From Cellulomonas sp. KH9 (lineage in GTDB: Bacteria > Actinomycetota > Actinomycetes > Actinomycetales > Cellulomonadaceae): a stretch of 64,000 nucleotides of DNA. A program made the translations under genes and the position numbers. Shown here piece by piece: positions 43,083 through 53,079 of this stretch; positions within the stretch are counted from its first letter, which is position 1, and each line of letters starts with the position of its first letter. The stretch covers positions 1 to 64,000 of the forward strand of contig NZ_FOSE01000003.1 in NCBI RefSeq assembly GCF_900114185.1, in the 5' to 3' direction. The notes beneath the pieces were generated by a model. It made no database searches, was not told the origin of the DNA, and saw only the letters and a program-made list of their open reading frames with translations.

Positions 43083-44930
43083 GTGACCGACGCCCCCGCC
43101 AGGCCCCTGCTCGGCGCGCACGACATCGCCGTCGACCGCGAGCGGGTGCGTCGTCGCCGCGTGATCCGCCTCTGCCTGGTGGTCCTGGTGCTCGAGGCGT
43201 ACGTCGTGTGGTCGGCGCTCGCCGGTCGGCCGCTGGTGGTGCTGCCCGACGTCGACCCGCTGGTCGTCGCGCCGGTGCTGTTCTTCGTCGCCCTGATCGC
43301 GCTGCTGGTGGGCACCCAGGTCGGTGCCGGGCGGTCCCCGCACGTCACGTACCGCCCGGAGCAGGTCGACGTCACGCTGGACGACGTCGTCGGCATCGAC
43401 CCGATCGTCGACGACGTGCGCCGCTCCATCGACCTGTTCCAGACGCACCGGCGCTTCGCCGACCAGATGGGCGGCACACCGCGACGCGGCATCCTCTTCG
43501 AGGGGCCGCCCGGGACGGGCAAGACGCTGACCGCCAAGGCGATGGCGGCCGAGGCCGGGGTGCCGTTCCTCTTCGTCTCCGCGACGAGCTTCCAGTCCAT
43601 GTACTACGGCGCGACGGCCCGCAAGATCCGGACGTACTTCAAGGCGCTGCGCCAGGCCGCGCGCACCGAGGGCGGCGCGATCGGCTTCATCGAGGAGATC
43701 GACGCGATCGCCCTGCGCCGCGGTGGCCTGCTCGGTGCGGACCCCACGGCGGCGTTCGTGGCGCTGCCGTCGCGGTCGTCGCTGCTGGCGGGCCAGGGGG
43801 TGGTGCGCAACGCGATGGTCTCCGAGGGCACGGGCGGCGTCGTCAACGAGCTGCTGGTCCAGATGCAGTCCTTCGACCAGCCGGTCGGTGCGGACCGCTT
43901 CTACAACGCGCTGGTCGCCGCCGTGAACCTGCTGCTGCCGGCGCAGCGCCAGCTCAAGCAGCGCCGCCCCACGCGCGCGCCGATCCTGCTCATCGCCGCG
44001 ACCAACCGCGCGGACCACCTCGACCCGGCGCTGCTGCGGCCGGGTCGTTTCGACCGGCGGCTGACGTTCAACCCGCCGGACGCGCACGGACGGCGGGCCC
44101 TCGTCGACCACTTCCTCGCCCGGCGTTCCCACCACGCCGAGCTCGACGAGCCCGCCGTCCGTGACCGCGTCGCCGCCGCGACCAACGGGTGGACCCCCGT
44201 CATGGTCGAGCACCTGCTCGACGAGGCGCTCGTCAACGCGCTACGGCGTGGCGACGACGCGATGACGTTCGTCGACGTCGAGCAGGCGCGCATCACCGAG
44301 CTCGTCGGCCTGGGGCACCCCGTGACCTACACCGCGGGGGAGCGTGCGCTCATCGCGACGCACGAGGCCGGCCACGCGGTCACGGCGTGGCTGGTGGCGC
44401 CCAACCGCACGCTCGAGGTGCTGACCATCGTCAAGCGCGGCTCCGCGCTGGGGCTGCTCGCGCACGGCGACTGCGAGGAGGTGTACACCCGCACGCAGGA
44501 CGACCTGCGGGCGCTGGTGCAGATCGCGATGGGCGGCTGGGTGGCCGAGGAGCTGTTCTTCGGCCAGACGACGACCGGCCCGGCGTCCGACCTGGCGGCG
44601 GCGACCCGCACGGCCGCGCAGATGGTCGGCGCGGCGGGGATGACCGGCTCGCTCGTGTCGTTCGCGGCCACCGACCGGGACCTCGTCACCGCGGTGATCG
44701 GCGACCCGGCGGCACGGGCGCGGCTGGAGGACGTGCTGGACAGCGCCCGGGCCACGGTGCGGCGGCTGCTGGCGAGCAACCGGGACCTGGTCGAGGCGCT
44801 GCGCGACGCGCTGCTCGACCGGTACGAGCTGGTCGGCGAGGAGATCACGTCGGTGCTCGAGAAGGCGGTCGCGGCCCGGCCCGACGGTGTGCGACAGGCC
44901 CCGCCGGCGGAGCACCTGCGCATCGCCTGA
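43083..44930 (+). CDS. FtsH-like membrane AAA protease with inserts
   Basis: A 615-residue FtsH relative. Two membrane helices (about 23-42 and 54-75) lead to an AAA domain with Walker A GPPGTGKT (141-148), a Walker B in which IDE is IEE (IGFIEEIDAI), and the second region of homology (AATNRADHLDPALLRPGRFDRR split here as ATNR and PGRFDRR). The M41 zinc site HEAGH starts at His427. Between Walker B and the ATNR motif about 60 extra residues are inserted compared with FtsH. The protein is probably a specialised quality-control protease of the heat-shock locus. The GTG at 43083 has a GAAGGG nearby; ATG 43068 is the alternative. Confidence 0.82.
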   Translation: MTDAPARPLLGAHDIAVDRERVRRRRVIRLCLVVLVLEAYVVWSALAGRPLVVLPDVDPLVVAPVLFFVALIALLVGTQVGAGRSPHVTYRPEQVDVTLDDVVGIDPIVDDVRRSIDLFQTHRRFADQMGGTPRRGILFEGPPGTGKTLTAKAMAAEAGVPFLFVSATSFQSMYYGATARKIRTYFKALRQAARTEGGAIGFIEEIDAIALRRGGLLGADPTAAFVALPSRSSLLAGQGVVRNAMVSEGTGGVVNELLVQMQSFDQPVGADRFYNALVAAVNLLLPAQRQLKQRRPTRAPILLIAATNRADHLDPALLRPGRFDRRLTFNPPDAHGRRALVDHFLARRSHHAELDEPAVRDRVAAATNGWTPVMVEHLLDEALVNALRRGDDAMTFVDVEQARITELVGLGHPVTYTAGERALIATHEAGHAVTAWLVAPNRTLEVLTIVKRGSALGLLAHGDCEEVYTRTQDDLRALVQIAMGGWVAEELFFGQTTTGPASDLAAATRTAAQMVGAAGMTGSLVSFAATDRDLVTAVIGDPAARARLEDVLDSARATVRRLLASNRDLVEALRDALLDRYELVGEEITSVLEKAVAARPDGVRQAPPAEHLRIA

Positions 44931-45057
44931 CGGCGCCCCCAGGCGGGCAGCGGCCCGGGGACGAAGGTCCCGGGTGCCCGCGGGGACCCGTTGGGACCAT
45001 CGAAGGGCCGGTGACCCCGGCACCCCGCTGTCCTCGCACCTACAGGAGCGTGTCGCC

Positions 45058-45288
45058 GTGTCCGCTGTCACCTGGAACCGTCCTGTGACGGCTGCCCGCC
45101 CGCTCCCGCTGCGCACCCGCGTGCGCCACGTGGTGGACACCGTGCGCTGGGCACCGGCGCCGTACTTCGAGGGCTCGGTGCGGCAGCGCGTGCGCTACGT
45201 CGCCTACCTGCTGGGGTCCGTGCTCGCCTGGACGGTCGGCAGCCTCGCCGTGCTGGCCGTGATCGGGCGGGCTCTCGCGTCGGTCTGA
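45058..45288 (+). CDS. small membrane protein, unknown
   Basis: A 76-residue protein with one C-terminal hydrophobic helix (about 50-72) and the segment APYFEGSVRQRVRYVAY. The GTG at 45058 follows CAGGAG; the frame is open to 44887 without support. The family is unknown. Confidence 0.7.
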   Translation: MSAVTWNRPVTAARPLPLRTRVRHVVDTVRWAPAPYFEGSVRQRVRYVAYLLGSVLAWTVGSLAVLAVIGRALASV

Positions 45289-45374
45289 CGCCCTCGACAC
45301 CGTGCCGGGCGTGCAAGGGCGCCCTCCCGGTGCGGCCCGTACCCGTGCGCCGTGACGCGCGCACCGCGGCAGCC

Positions 45375-45409
45375 GTCCGCCTGACCGGGTAGCCCCGGGT
45401 CGGGCGGAC
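45375..45409 (+). terminator. hairpin terminator
   Basis: GTCCGCCTGACC pairs with GGGTCGGGCGGAC apart from one mismatch and one bulge, about 90 bases after the small membrane protein gene. From 45410 to about 45640 I see no gene; this is the leader of the nrd operon. Confidence 0.55.
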
Positions 45410-45643
45410 GGTCGCACAGGGTGTCGCACGCAACTGCGCGCCCGAGGTCCCGGCATAGCGGACAACGCTCCCGAAGTCCCTGTGGACGGGGGTGGGGACG
45501 ACCGGCCCTGCCCTGTGCACGTCGCTGTGGGTCCTCCCGGCGTGTCGTGTGGCGGACGTGCGTCGTCGCACGTCAGCGGCCCCGCGGGATGTCCACAGGC
45601 GGTGGGCCGCGGGCCCCACAGGGTGAAGAATGACACGGCCGTA

Positions 45644-45691
45644 ACACAACACTTAGTGGGTACTTGCGATGTCAGACCCCAGGTGTAGTGT
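45644..45691 (+). promoter_or_regulatory. tandem NrdR boxes before nrdH
   Basis: Two 16-base sites resemble the NrdR consensus ACACwATATnTwGTGT: ACACAACACTTAGTGG at 45644 and ACCCCAGGTGTAGTGT at 45676. Their starts are 32 bases apart, three helical turns, as is usual for NrdR pairs. NrdR would repress the operon when dATP is high. Confidence 0.75.
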
Positions 45692-45865
45692 CTAGCCAGA
45701 CGGCTCGCCCCGAACCACACGGGTGTCATGCAGACCTTCGGCAGCACGACGGACCACCCTCGCAGGGAGGTCCGGAGGCTGACGGGGAGCACGCGGACCC
45801 CGACCCCCGGGTGACGCGGCCGCCACGGCGAGAACCACACGGACCACGAGCTCGGGGGAGCAGAC

Positions 45866-46111
45866 ATGACCATCACGGTGTACAGCAAGCCGGCCTGCGT
45901 GCAGTGCACGGCCACGTACCGCGCCCTCGACAAGCTCGGCCACGAGTACACGGTCGTCGACATCTCGGAGGACGCCGACGCGCGCGACTACGTCATGTCG
46001 CTCGGCCACCTCCAGGCGCCCGTCGTCGTCGCCGGCGGCGAGAACTGGTCGGGCTACCGTCCCGACCGCATCAAGGCGCTCGCGGACAAGCTGGCGACGC
46101 AGGTCGCCTGA
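45866..46111 (+). CDS. nrdH: glutaredoxin-like protein NrdH
   Basis: An 81-residue NrdH redoxin with the CVQC active site ([17 protein letters not shown]) and the WSGYRPD motif that docks thioredoxin reductase. It reduces the NrdEF ribonucleotide reductase. GGGGGAG precedes the ATG. It is the first gene of the nrd operon. Confidence 0.95.
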   Translation: MTITVYSKPACVQCTATYRALDKLGHEYTVVDISEDADARDYVMSLGHLQAPVVVAGGENWSGYRPDRIKALADKLATQVA

Positions 46112-46147
46112 TCGCGGCGGACCTCGTGGTCCGTCGCCCCGCACGCC

Positions 46148-46228
46148 CCGGGCCGACGCACGGCTAGCGCCGCGTCGGCCCGGTGGGCACTCGAGAAAGG
46201 TCCGGCCGGCGCCTCGCGCGCCGGCCGG
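46148..46228 (+). other. two tandem hairpins between nrdH and nrdI
   Basis: A perfect 12-bp stem (CCGGGCCGACGC, 46148-46159 with 46172-46183) is followed 18 bases later by a perfect 11-bp stem (CCGGCCGGCGC, 46202-46212 with 46218-46228). They may act as a partial terminator that gives more nrdH than nrdIEF mRNA. Confidence 0.6.
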
Positions 46229-46319
46229 GCTGCACCCGGCACACACGGAGCGGGCCTCGGCATGCCCGGGTCCGCCGCACGGCGGCAGCACGCACAGGAC
46301 GCGGAGGAGGAGGCGAGCG

Positions 46320-46736
46320 GTGACCGAGCTCGTGTACTTCTCGTCCGCGTCGGGCAACACGCACCGCTTCGTGCAGAAGCTCGGCACGCGGTCGCAGCGG
46401 ATCCCGCTGCGACCGACCGACGGGTTCCTGCACGTCACGGAGCCGTACGTCCTCGTCGTGCCGACCTACGGGGGCGGCAACGAGGGCGGCGCGGTCCCGC
46501 GGCAGGTCGTCAAGTTCCTCAACGACGAGGGCAACCGTGCGCTGATCCGCGGTGTCATCGCGGCCGGCAACACGAACTTCGGTGAGGCGTACTGCATCGC
46601 CGGCGACATCGTGGCCGCCAAGTGCCACGTGCCGTACCTGTACGCCTTCGAGCTCATGGGAACAACCGAGGACGTCACACGCGTCCGCGAAGGATTGGGA
46701 AGATTTTGGCAGCGACAGTCGCAGATACCCGCGTAG
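46320..46736 (+). CDS. nrdI: flavodoxin-like NrdI
   Basis: A 138-residue flavodoxin-like protein: [17 protein letters not shown] binds the FMN phosphate and [18 protein letters not shown] the isoalloxazine. It supplies oxidant to build the manganese-tyrosyl radical cofactor of NrdF. The GTG at 46320 follows a GGAGGAGG-type site. Its end overlaps the start of nrdE by 31 bases. Confidence 0.95.
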   Translation: MTELVYFSSASGNTHRFVQKLGTRSQRIPLRPTDGFLHVTEPYVLVVPTYGGGNEGGAVPRQVVKFLNDEGNRALIRGVIAAGNTNFGEAYCIAGDIVAAKCHVPYLYAFELMGTTEDVTRVREGLGRFWQRQSQIPA

Positions 46737-48853
46737 AGCTGACGGGGCTGGACTACCACGCCCTCAACGCGATGCTCAACCTGTACGACGCGGACGGGAA
46801 GATCCAGTTCGACGCCGACCGGCAGGCCGCGCGCGAGTTCTTCCTGCAGCACGTCAACCAGAACACCGTCTTCTTCCACGACCTGGACGAGAAGCTCGAC
46901 TACCTGGTCGAGAACAAGTACTACGACCCGGCCGTGCTCGCGCAGTACGACCGCGCGTTCGTGAAGTCGCTGTTCCAGCACGCGTATTCGAAGAAGTTCC
47001 GGTTCCAGACCTTCCTCGGCGCGTTCAAGTACTACACCTCGTACACGCTGAAGACGTTCGACGGCAAGCGGTACCTCGAGCGCTTCGAGGACCGCGTGTG
47101 CATGGTCGCGCTCGCCCTGGCGGAGGGTGACCAGCAGTTCGCCATGAACCTGGTCGACGAGATCGTCTCGGGCCGCTTCCAGCCGGCGACGCCGACCTTC
47201 CTCAACCTCGGCAAGGCGCAGCGCGGCGAGCCCGTCTCCTGCTTCCTGCTGCGCATCGAGGACAACATGGAGTCCATCGCGCGCGGCATCAACTCCGCCC
47301 TGCAGCTGTCGAAGCGCGGGGGCGGCGTGGCGCTGCTGCTGTCGAACATCCGTGAGCACGGCGCGCCGATCAAGCACATCGAGAACCAGAGCTCCGGCGT
47401 CATCCCCGTGATGAAGCTGCTCGAGGACTCGTTCTCGTACGCCAACCAGCTCGGGGCCCGCCAGGGCGCCGGCGCGGTGTACCTGCACGCGCACCACCCG
47501 GACATCTACCGCTTCCTCGACACCAAGCGCGAGAACGCGGACGAGAAGATCCGCATCAAGACGCTCTCGCTCGGCGTCGTCATCCCGGACATCACGTTCG
47601 AGCTGGCGAAGAAGAACGAGCCGATGTACCTCTTCTCCCCGTACGACGTCGAGCGCGTCTACGGCGTGCCGTTCGCGGACGTCAACGTCTCGGAGAAGTA
47701 CTACGAGATGGTCGACGACGGGCGCATCCGCAAGACCAAGATCAACGCCCGCGAGTTCTTCCAGACCCTCGCCGAGATCCAGTTCGAGTCCGGGTACCCG
47801 TACGTCATGTTCGAGGACACGGTGAACCGGGCCAACCCGATCGAGGGCAAGATCACGCACTCGAACCTGTGCTCGGAGATCCTGCAGGTCTCGACGCCGT
47901 CGACGTACAACGAGGACCTGTCGTACGCCGAGGTCGGCCGCGACATCTCCTGCAACCTGGGCTCGATGAACATCGCGCTGTCGATGGACTCCCCGGACCT
48001 GGGCAAGACCGTCGAGACCGCGATCCGCGCCCTGACGGCCGTCTCGGACCAGACGAGCATCGAGTCGGTGCCGTCGATCAAGAAGGCGAACGCCGGCGGG
48101 CACGCCATCGGCCTGGGGCAGATGAACCTGCACGGGTACCTGGCGCGCGAGCGGATCTTCTACGGCTCCGACGAGGGCCTGGACTTCACGAACATCTACT
48201 TCTACACCGTGGCGTACCACGCGATCCGTGCGTCGAACCTGCTCGCGCAGGAGCGCAAGGCGTCGTTCTACGGCTTCGAGAAGTCGACGTACGCGACCGG
48301 TGAGTACTTCACGAAGTACATCGAGAAGGAGTGGAAGCCGCGCACCGCGCGCGTGCAGGAGCTCTTCGACACCGCCGGCGTGCGCATCCCCACGCAGGAC
48401 GACTGGCGGCTGCTGGCCGCGCTCGTCGCCGAGCACGGCCTGTACAACCAGAACCTGCAGGCCGTCCCGCCGACCGGCTCGATCTCCTACATCAACCACT
48501 CGACGAGCTCGATCCACCCGATCGCGTCGAAGATCGAGATCCGCAAGGAGGGCAAGATCGGGCGCGTCTACTACCCGGCGCCCTTCATGACGAACGACAA
48601 CCTGGAGTACTACCAGGACGCGTACGAGATCGGCTACGAGAAGGTCATCGACACGTACGCCGAGGCGACGCAGCACGTCGACCAGGGCCTGTCGCTCACG
48701 CTCTTCTTCAAGGACACCGCCACGACCCGCGACCTGAACCGGGCGCAGATCTACGCGTGGAAGAAGGGCATCAAGACGATCTACTACATCCGCCTGCGGC
48801 AGATGGCGCTCGAGGGCACCGAGGTCGAGGGCTGCGTCAGCTGCATGCTCTGA
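46706..48853 (+). CDS. nrdE: class Ib ribonucleotide reductase alpha subunit
   Basis: A 715-residue NrdE. It has the loop and active-site regions ([37 protein letters not shown]) and the C-terminal redox pair EGCVSCML. I place the start at a TTG (46706), as no ATG or GTG fits the family N-terminus ([20 protein letters not shown]); GGGAAG lies just upstream. It reduces ribonucleoside diphosphates with NrdF. Confidence 0.95.
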   Translation: MAATVADTRVELTGLDYHALNAMLNLYDADGKIQFDADRQAAREFFLQHVNQNTVFFHDLDEKLDYLVENKYYDPAVLAQYDRAFVKSLFQHAYSKKFRFQTFLGAFKYYTSYTLKTFDGKRYLERFEDRVCMVALALAEGDQQFAMNLVDEIVSGRFQPATPTFLNLGKAQRGEPVSCFLLRIEDNMESIARGINSALQLSKRGGGVALLLSNIREHGAPIKHIENQSSGVIPVMKLLEDSFSYANQLGARQGAGAVYLHAHHPDIYRFLDTKRENADEKIRIKTLSLGVVIPDITFELAKKNEPMYLFSPYDVERVYGVPFADVNVSEKYYEMVDDGRIRKTKINAREFFQTLAEIQFESGYPYVMFEDTVNRANPIEGKITHSNLCSEILQVSTPSTYNEDLSYAEVGRDISCNLGSMNIALSMDSPDLGKTVETAIRALTAVSDQTSIESVPSIKKANAGGHAIGLGQMNLHGYLARERIFYGSDEGLDFTNIYFYTVAYHAIRASNLLAQERKASFYGFEKSTYATGEYFTKYIEKEWKPRTARVQELFDTAGVRIPTQDDWRLLAALVAEHGLYNQNLQAVPPTGSISYINHSTSSIHPIASKIEIRKEGKIGRVYYPAPFMTNDNLEYYQDAYEIGYEKVIDTYAEATQHVDQGLSLTLFFKDTATTRDLNRAQIYAWKKGIKTIYYIRLRQMALEGTEVEGCVSCML

Positions 48854-48888
48854 CGCCCAACCTGCGACGACGCCTTCGACGAGACTGA

Positions 48889-49878
<990 letters not shown>

Positions 49879-49894
49879 GTCCTGCGGAACGACG

Positions 49895-49931
49895 CCGCGG
49901 CCCCCGTGACCTGCTGGTCACGGGGCTGCGG
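49895..49931 (+). terminator. hairpin terminator of the nrd operon
   Basis: CCGCGGCCCCCGTGAC pairs with GTCACGGGGCTGCGG apart from one mismatch and one bulge, 16 bases after the nrdF stop. Confidence 0.7.
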
Positions 49932-50007
49932 TGCTGTGAGGGAGCGGCCTGCTCCGCCACCGGGCCCGGGCGTACGCTGGTGGCACAGTGATACCAGGGA
50001 GGTCCGG

Positions 50008-50214
50008 ATGCCGACGATGTCGGTGCGCATGAGTGACGAGGACAGCGCGCTGCTGCGCCGTCTCGCGGAGCGCGAGAACCGGTCGATGAACGACACGGCG
50101 ATCCTGGCGATCCGCCGGCTGGCTGAGCAGACGGTCGTCGAGGACGCCTACGCCGACGCGGTCTCGAAGGTCGCCGAGCGCGACGCCACACTGCTCGACC
50201 TGCTCTCCCGGTGA
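50008..50214 (+). CDS. antitoxin of a Doc-type toxin
   Basis: A 68-residue protein with a ribbon-helix-helix start (SVRMSDEDSALLRRLAEREN, then DTAILAIRRLA) and an acidic C-terminal part. GGGAGG precedes the ATG at 50008. The toxin gene overlaps its stop (GTGA), the classic arrangement. Confidence 0.85.
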   Translation: MPTMSVRMSDEDSALLRRLAERENRSMNDTAILAIRRLAEQTVVEDAYADAVSKVAERDATLLDLLSR

Positions 50215-50585
50215 GCGTCTGGTACCCGACGCTCGACACCGCCAAGCTGATCTGCGACCGGTTCGGCCTCCACATCCGTGACGCCGGCTCGCTCGCGTCG
50301 GCTCTCGCGCGCCCCTCACAGGTTGTCTGGGGCGTCGAGGCGTACGTGGGGATCCACGCGAAGGCGGCGGCTCTCCTCGACGCGGTCAACCGGTCGCACC
50401 CGCTCCACGACGGGAACAAGCGGCTCTCGTGGCTCCTCGTGGCGTCGTTCTACGAGGTGAACGGGTACTCCCTCGTCGTCGACCCGCACGACGGCGACGG
50501 GTTCATCCGCGCCGTCGGAGGTGACGACCACCTGACGCTCGACGCGGTCGCCGACTGGTTGTCGGCGCACGCCGTCGCGCACTGA
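50211..50585 (+). CDS. Fic/Doc-family toxin
   Basis: A 124-residue death-on-curing type protein. The Fic core reads HPLHDGNKRLSW; the usual Phe after HP is Leu, the rest of the motif is intact. Doc phosphorylates elongation factor Tu and stops translation. Its length matches Doc. The start GTG overlaps the antitoxin stop. Confidence 0.87.
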   Translation: MSVWYPTLDTAKLICDRFGLHIRDAGSLASALARPSQVVWGVEAYVGIHAKAAALLDAVNRSHPLHDGNKRLSWLLVASFYEVNGYSLVVDPHDGDGFIRAVGGDDHLTLDAVADWLSAHAVAH

Positions 50586-50678
50586 CGGCTCGACGGCGGT
50601 CGCGGTGGACGAGCGGTGTCGGGCCGGACGTGGGCGGCGTAGCGTCGCGGGAGACCGATCGCCATCGAGGAGAGCCCG

Positions 50679-51572
50679 ATGACCTCTGCCCTTCCGGCCC
50701 TCGTCAGCCCCGAGGAGCTGCACACCGCCGTGGCGGCGGGTGTCGCCGTCGTGGTGCTCGACGCCTCGACCGCCCTGGCCACGCACGGCGAGGCGGAGCC
50801 GTACACGGCCCAGCCGCTGCGCGAGCAGTACCTCGAGGGGCACGTGCCCGGTGCCGCGTTCGTCGACGTGACGAACGAGCTGTCGGACACGTCCGGACCG
50901 CAGCTCTTCGCCGTCCCCGCCCCGGAGGCGCTGGCCGCGGCACTGGGTGCCCTCGGCATCGGCGACGAGACCCATGTCGTCGTCTACGACACCGTCGGTT
51001 CCGCGTGGGCGACGCGCGTGTGGTGGCTGCTGCGCTGGCTGGGCCACGACCACGTGTCGGTCCTCGACGGTGGCCTCGGCGCCTGGCGGGCGGCCGGGCT
51101 GCCCGTCGCGAGCGGGACCGAGGACGACGCGGCCGCCCGTGCCACCCCGGGCCGGCTGACCCCCCGCGTGCGGCCCGAGCTGCTGGCGACGCTGCCGCAG
51201 GTCGAGCAGATCTCGTCCGGTGCCGCCTCCGGGCTGCTCGTCAACGCGCTCGACCCGGCGACGTTCCGCGGCGAGCAGGAGGTCAGCCCGTACCCACGTC
51301 GTGGACGCATCCCCGGCAGCGCCAACCTGCCGCTGTTCACGTTCCTCGACCCCGAGACCGGCCGCTTCCTGCCGCCCGCCGACCTCCGTGGCCTCCTGCA
51401 GGACGGCGGCCTGCTCGACGCCCGGGGTGCCGTGACGTACTGCGGCGGCGGGATCGCGGCGACCGTCCCGGCGTTCGCGGCGTACGTCGCGGCCGGCGTC
51501 GACGTCGCGGTCTACGACGGCTCGCTCTCCGAGTGGACCGCGGACCAGGGACGACCGGTCGAGCTCGGCTGA
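50679..51572 (+). CDS. rhodanese-type sulfurtransferase
   Basis: A 297-residue two-domain sulfurtransferase. The first domain (about 8-140) is inactive in type; the second has the active Cys in VTYCGGGIAAT. It follows the 3-mercaptopyruvate/thiosulfate sulfurtransferase pattern (GHVPGAAFVDV, VLDGGLGAW, GRIPGSANLP). The substrate is thiosulfate or mercaptopyruvate; the CGGG loop does not decide which. Confidence 0.85.
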   Translation: MTSALPALVSPEELHTAVAAGVAVVVLDASTALATHGEAEPYTAQPLREQYLEGHVPGAAFVDVTNELSDTSGPQLFAVPAPEALAAALGALGIGDETHVVVYDTVGSAWATRVWWLLRWLGHDHVSVLDGGLGAWRAAGLPVASGTEDDAAARATPGRLTPRVRPELLATLPQVEQISSGAASGLLVNALDPATFRGEQEVSPYPRRGRIPGSANLPLFTFLDPETGRFLPPADLRGLLQDGGLLDARGAVTYCGGGIAATVPAFAAYVAAGVDVAVYDGSLSEWTADQGRPVELG

Positions 51573-51738
51573 CGCGGGCCACCAGCGGTGAGTCGTGAAG
51601 CGTCGGTGCCGGGATCCGGCAGCAACGCTTCACACCGTCGTGCTGGTCGGTGCGGTCGCGCCGTCGCGCGCGGGACGACGCCTTGCCGAAGATGCAACCA
51701 AGGGGGTGCGTTGCGGGCTCGGCGAGGTGCGGGCCGTC

Positions 51739-51758
51739 GTGCAACAGGAGAGTTGCAC
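51739..51758. promoter_or_regulatory. inverted repeat, possible ArsR-type operator
   Basis: GTGCAA-CAGGAGAG-TTGCAC lies 14 bases before the start of the ArsR/SRPBCC remnant; a similar GCAAC...GTTGC pair stands at about 51693. Such TGCAA repeats are typical of small winged-helix repressors. The regulator gene next to it is broken. Confidence 0.5.
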
Positions 51759-51771
51759 CAAAGAGGCTGCG

Positions 51772-52098
51772 ATGACCGCTCACCAGACCACCGCGTCCGT
51801 CGACGACGCCACGTCGACCGCCACCCGCACCGTCCGGGTCGGCGCACCGCCCGCCCGCGACCTCGGGTGGGACGGCGAGGACGACAGCCCGGTGCGGATC
51901 GAGGCCTACGACCCGCCGCGCCGCTTCGCCTTCGCGTGGCCCGGCTGCGGGGGCGCCCTCGACCCCGCCACCGAGCTCGGGCGCGGCGAGGCATCGGCGT
52001 CCGCACTGGCCGAGCGGCTCCCGGTGACCCGCCAGGCGATCGCCAAGCACCTCGCCGTGCTCGCGCAGGTCGGGCTGGTCGAGCCTGTGCGGGCGGGC
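51772..52098 (+). pseudogene. fused remnants of an SRPBCC (AHSA1) protein and an ArsR-type repressor
   Basis: From the ATG at 51772 the frame starts like an AHSA1/SRPBCC protein (STATRTVRVGAPPARDLGWDG, later VRIEAYDPPRRFAFAWPG). It then passes directly into the DNA-binding helix of an ArsR repressor (LGRGEASASALAERLPVT, RQAIAKHLAVLAQVGLVEP). Both genes lack large parts: the ligand cavity of one and the first helices of the other. The frame stays open into the antisense of the cupin gene. In related genomes the two are usually adjacent genes, so a deletion fused them. Confidence 0.6.
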
Positions 52099-52470
52099 TC
52101 AGCGAGCGACGTCGGCGTTCTCCTGGATCATCACGGGCGACGCGTGGATGCAGATCATCCGCAGGTCGCCGTCCCCGGTGTTGGTGAAGCGGTGCCACGT
52201 GTCGGGCGGGACGACGGCGGTGTCACCGGTGCGCGCGACGACCTCGTGCTCCCCGATCCGGATGGTCGCTTCCCCGTCGATGACGGACCACGTCTCGGAG
52301 TACGGGTGCCGGTGCAGCCCCGGCCCCTGACCAGGGCCGTTGGTGACGAGGAAGAAGCTGACCCCGGACCCGTGGTGCACGCCCTCGAAGCGCAGGGTCC
52401 GGCTGCCGGCCATGCGCAGCCGGTCGGCGGGGACCACGCCGGGGACCGCGGGCTCGTCCTGTACGACCAC
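52099..52470 (-). CDS. cupin-domain protein
   Basis: A 123-residue single-domain cupin. The first motif is GLHRHPYSETWSVIDGEA and the second DTAVVPPDTWHRFTNTG, with the usual His and Glu metal ligands. The GTG at 52470 is chosen because GGGAGG lies upstream and the preceding frame is not protein-like. Its role is unknown. It converges with the SRPBCC/ArsR remnant. Confidence 0.8.
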   Translation of the reverse strand: MVVQDEPAVPGVVPADRLRMAGSRTLRFEGVHHGSGVSFFLVTNGPGQGPGLHRHPYSETWSVIDGEATIRIGEHEVVARTGDTAVVPPDTWHRFTNTGDGDLRMICIHASPVMIQENADVAR

Positions 52471-52585
52471 GGTGACCGCCTCCCTGCGTCGTGCCGCTCG
52501 CGCCCACCGTACGGCGGCAGCGGGCGCGGTGTCAGTGGTTCCGAGGACGATGTGAGGGGTCGACGCCGATCCGAGGGGGACCACC

Positions 52586-52974
52586 ATGCCTGCCACGCTG
52601 TCACCTGACGCGCCCCAGGTCCTGCGGGACTACTACGAGGTCCTGGAGGGCGGTGCCGCCGCCTACGGCGAGGGCGAGGCGATGCGCCGCCTCGTGAGCG
52701 ACCACCTGGACTTCACCGGTGCGCTCGCGGGCCACCGGCCGGACGCGACCGAGGGCTTCCTGCACGGCGCGGCGGGCTTCGTCGCCACGGTCGAGGGGAT
52801 CGAGGTCCTCCAGGACGTGCACGACGGCGCCGGCTCGGCGGTGTGCTCTACACGGCGACGATGCCCGGCGGTCCGATGACGTTCGCCGAGTTCTTCACCT
52901 TCGACGGCGGGCGCATCGCCACCCTGCGCCTGCACTACGACGGCCCGGAGTACCTCGCGAAGGGCGGGCGATGA
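52586..52974 (+). pseudogene. SnoaL-like protein gene with frameshift
   Basis: The first frame (ATG 52586) reads DYYEVLEGGAAAYGEGEAMR to GAGSAV, then shifts. The second frame continues LYTATMPGGPMTFAEFFTFD, GRIATLRLHYDGPEY to a TGA at 52972. Two extra bases (GTGTG for GTG) near 52840-52850 explain the shift. The joined product would be about 128 residues, the size of SnoaL-like or NTF2-like proteins. A sequencing error is possible. Confidence 0.65.
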
Positions 52975-53033
52975 CGCTCGGTCGCCGCGGGCAGCCGAAG
53001 CCCTGACCTCGACGGCAAAGTCACACACTCGTA

Positions 53034-53055
53034 TTCCGACGGCAACCAATCGGAA
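53034..53055. promoter_or_regulatory. inverted repeat before the Nit1 cluster
   Basis: TTCCGA and TCGGAA are separated by ten bases, 24 bases before the first gene of the Nit1 cluster, in the only AT-richer part of the gap. It may bind a regulator of the cluster. No regulator gene lies next to it. Confidence 0.35.
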
Positions 53056-53079
53056 AAGCCTGGCGCCTTCACTTGCTGC

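Noticed and set aside
46466-48676. 736-codon open frame antisense to nrdI and nrdE
   Set aside because: It mirrors nrdE and is Val/Arg/Asp-rich low-quality sequence, as expected from GC-rich antisense.
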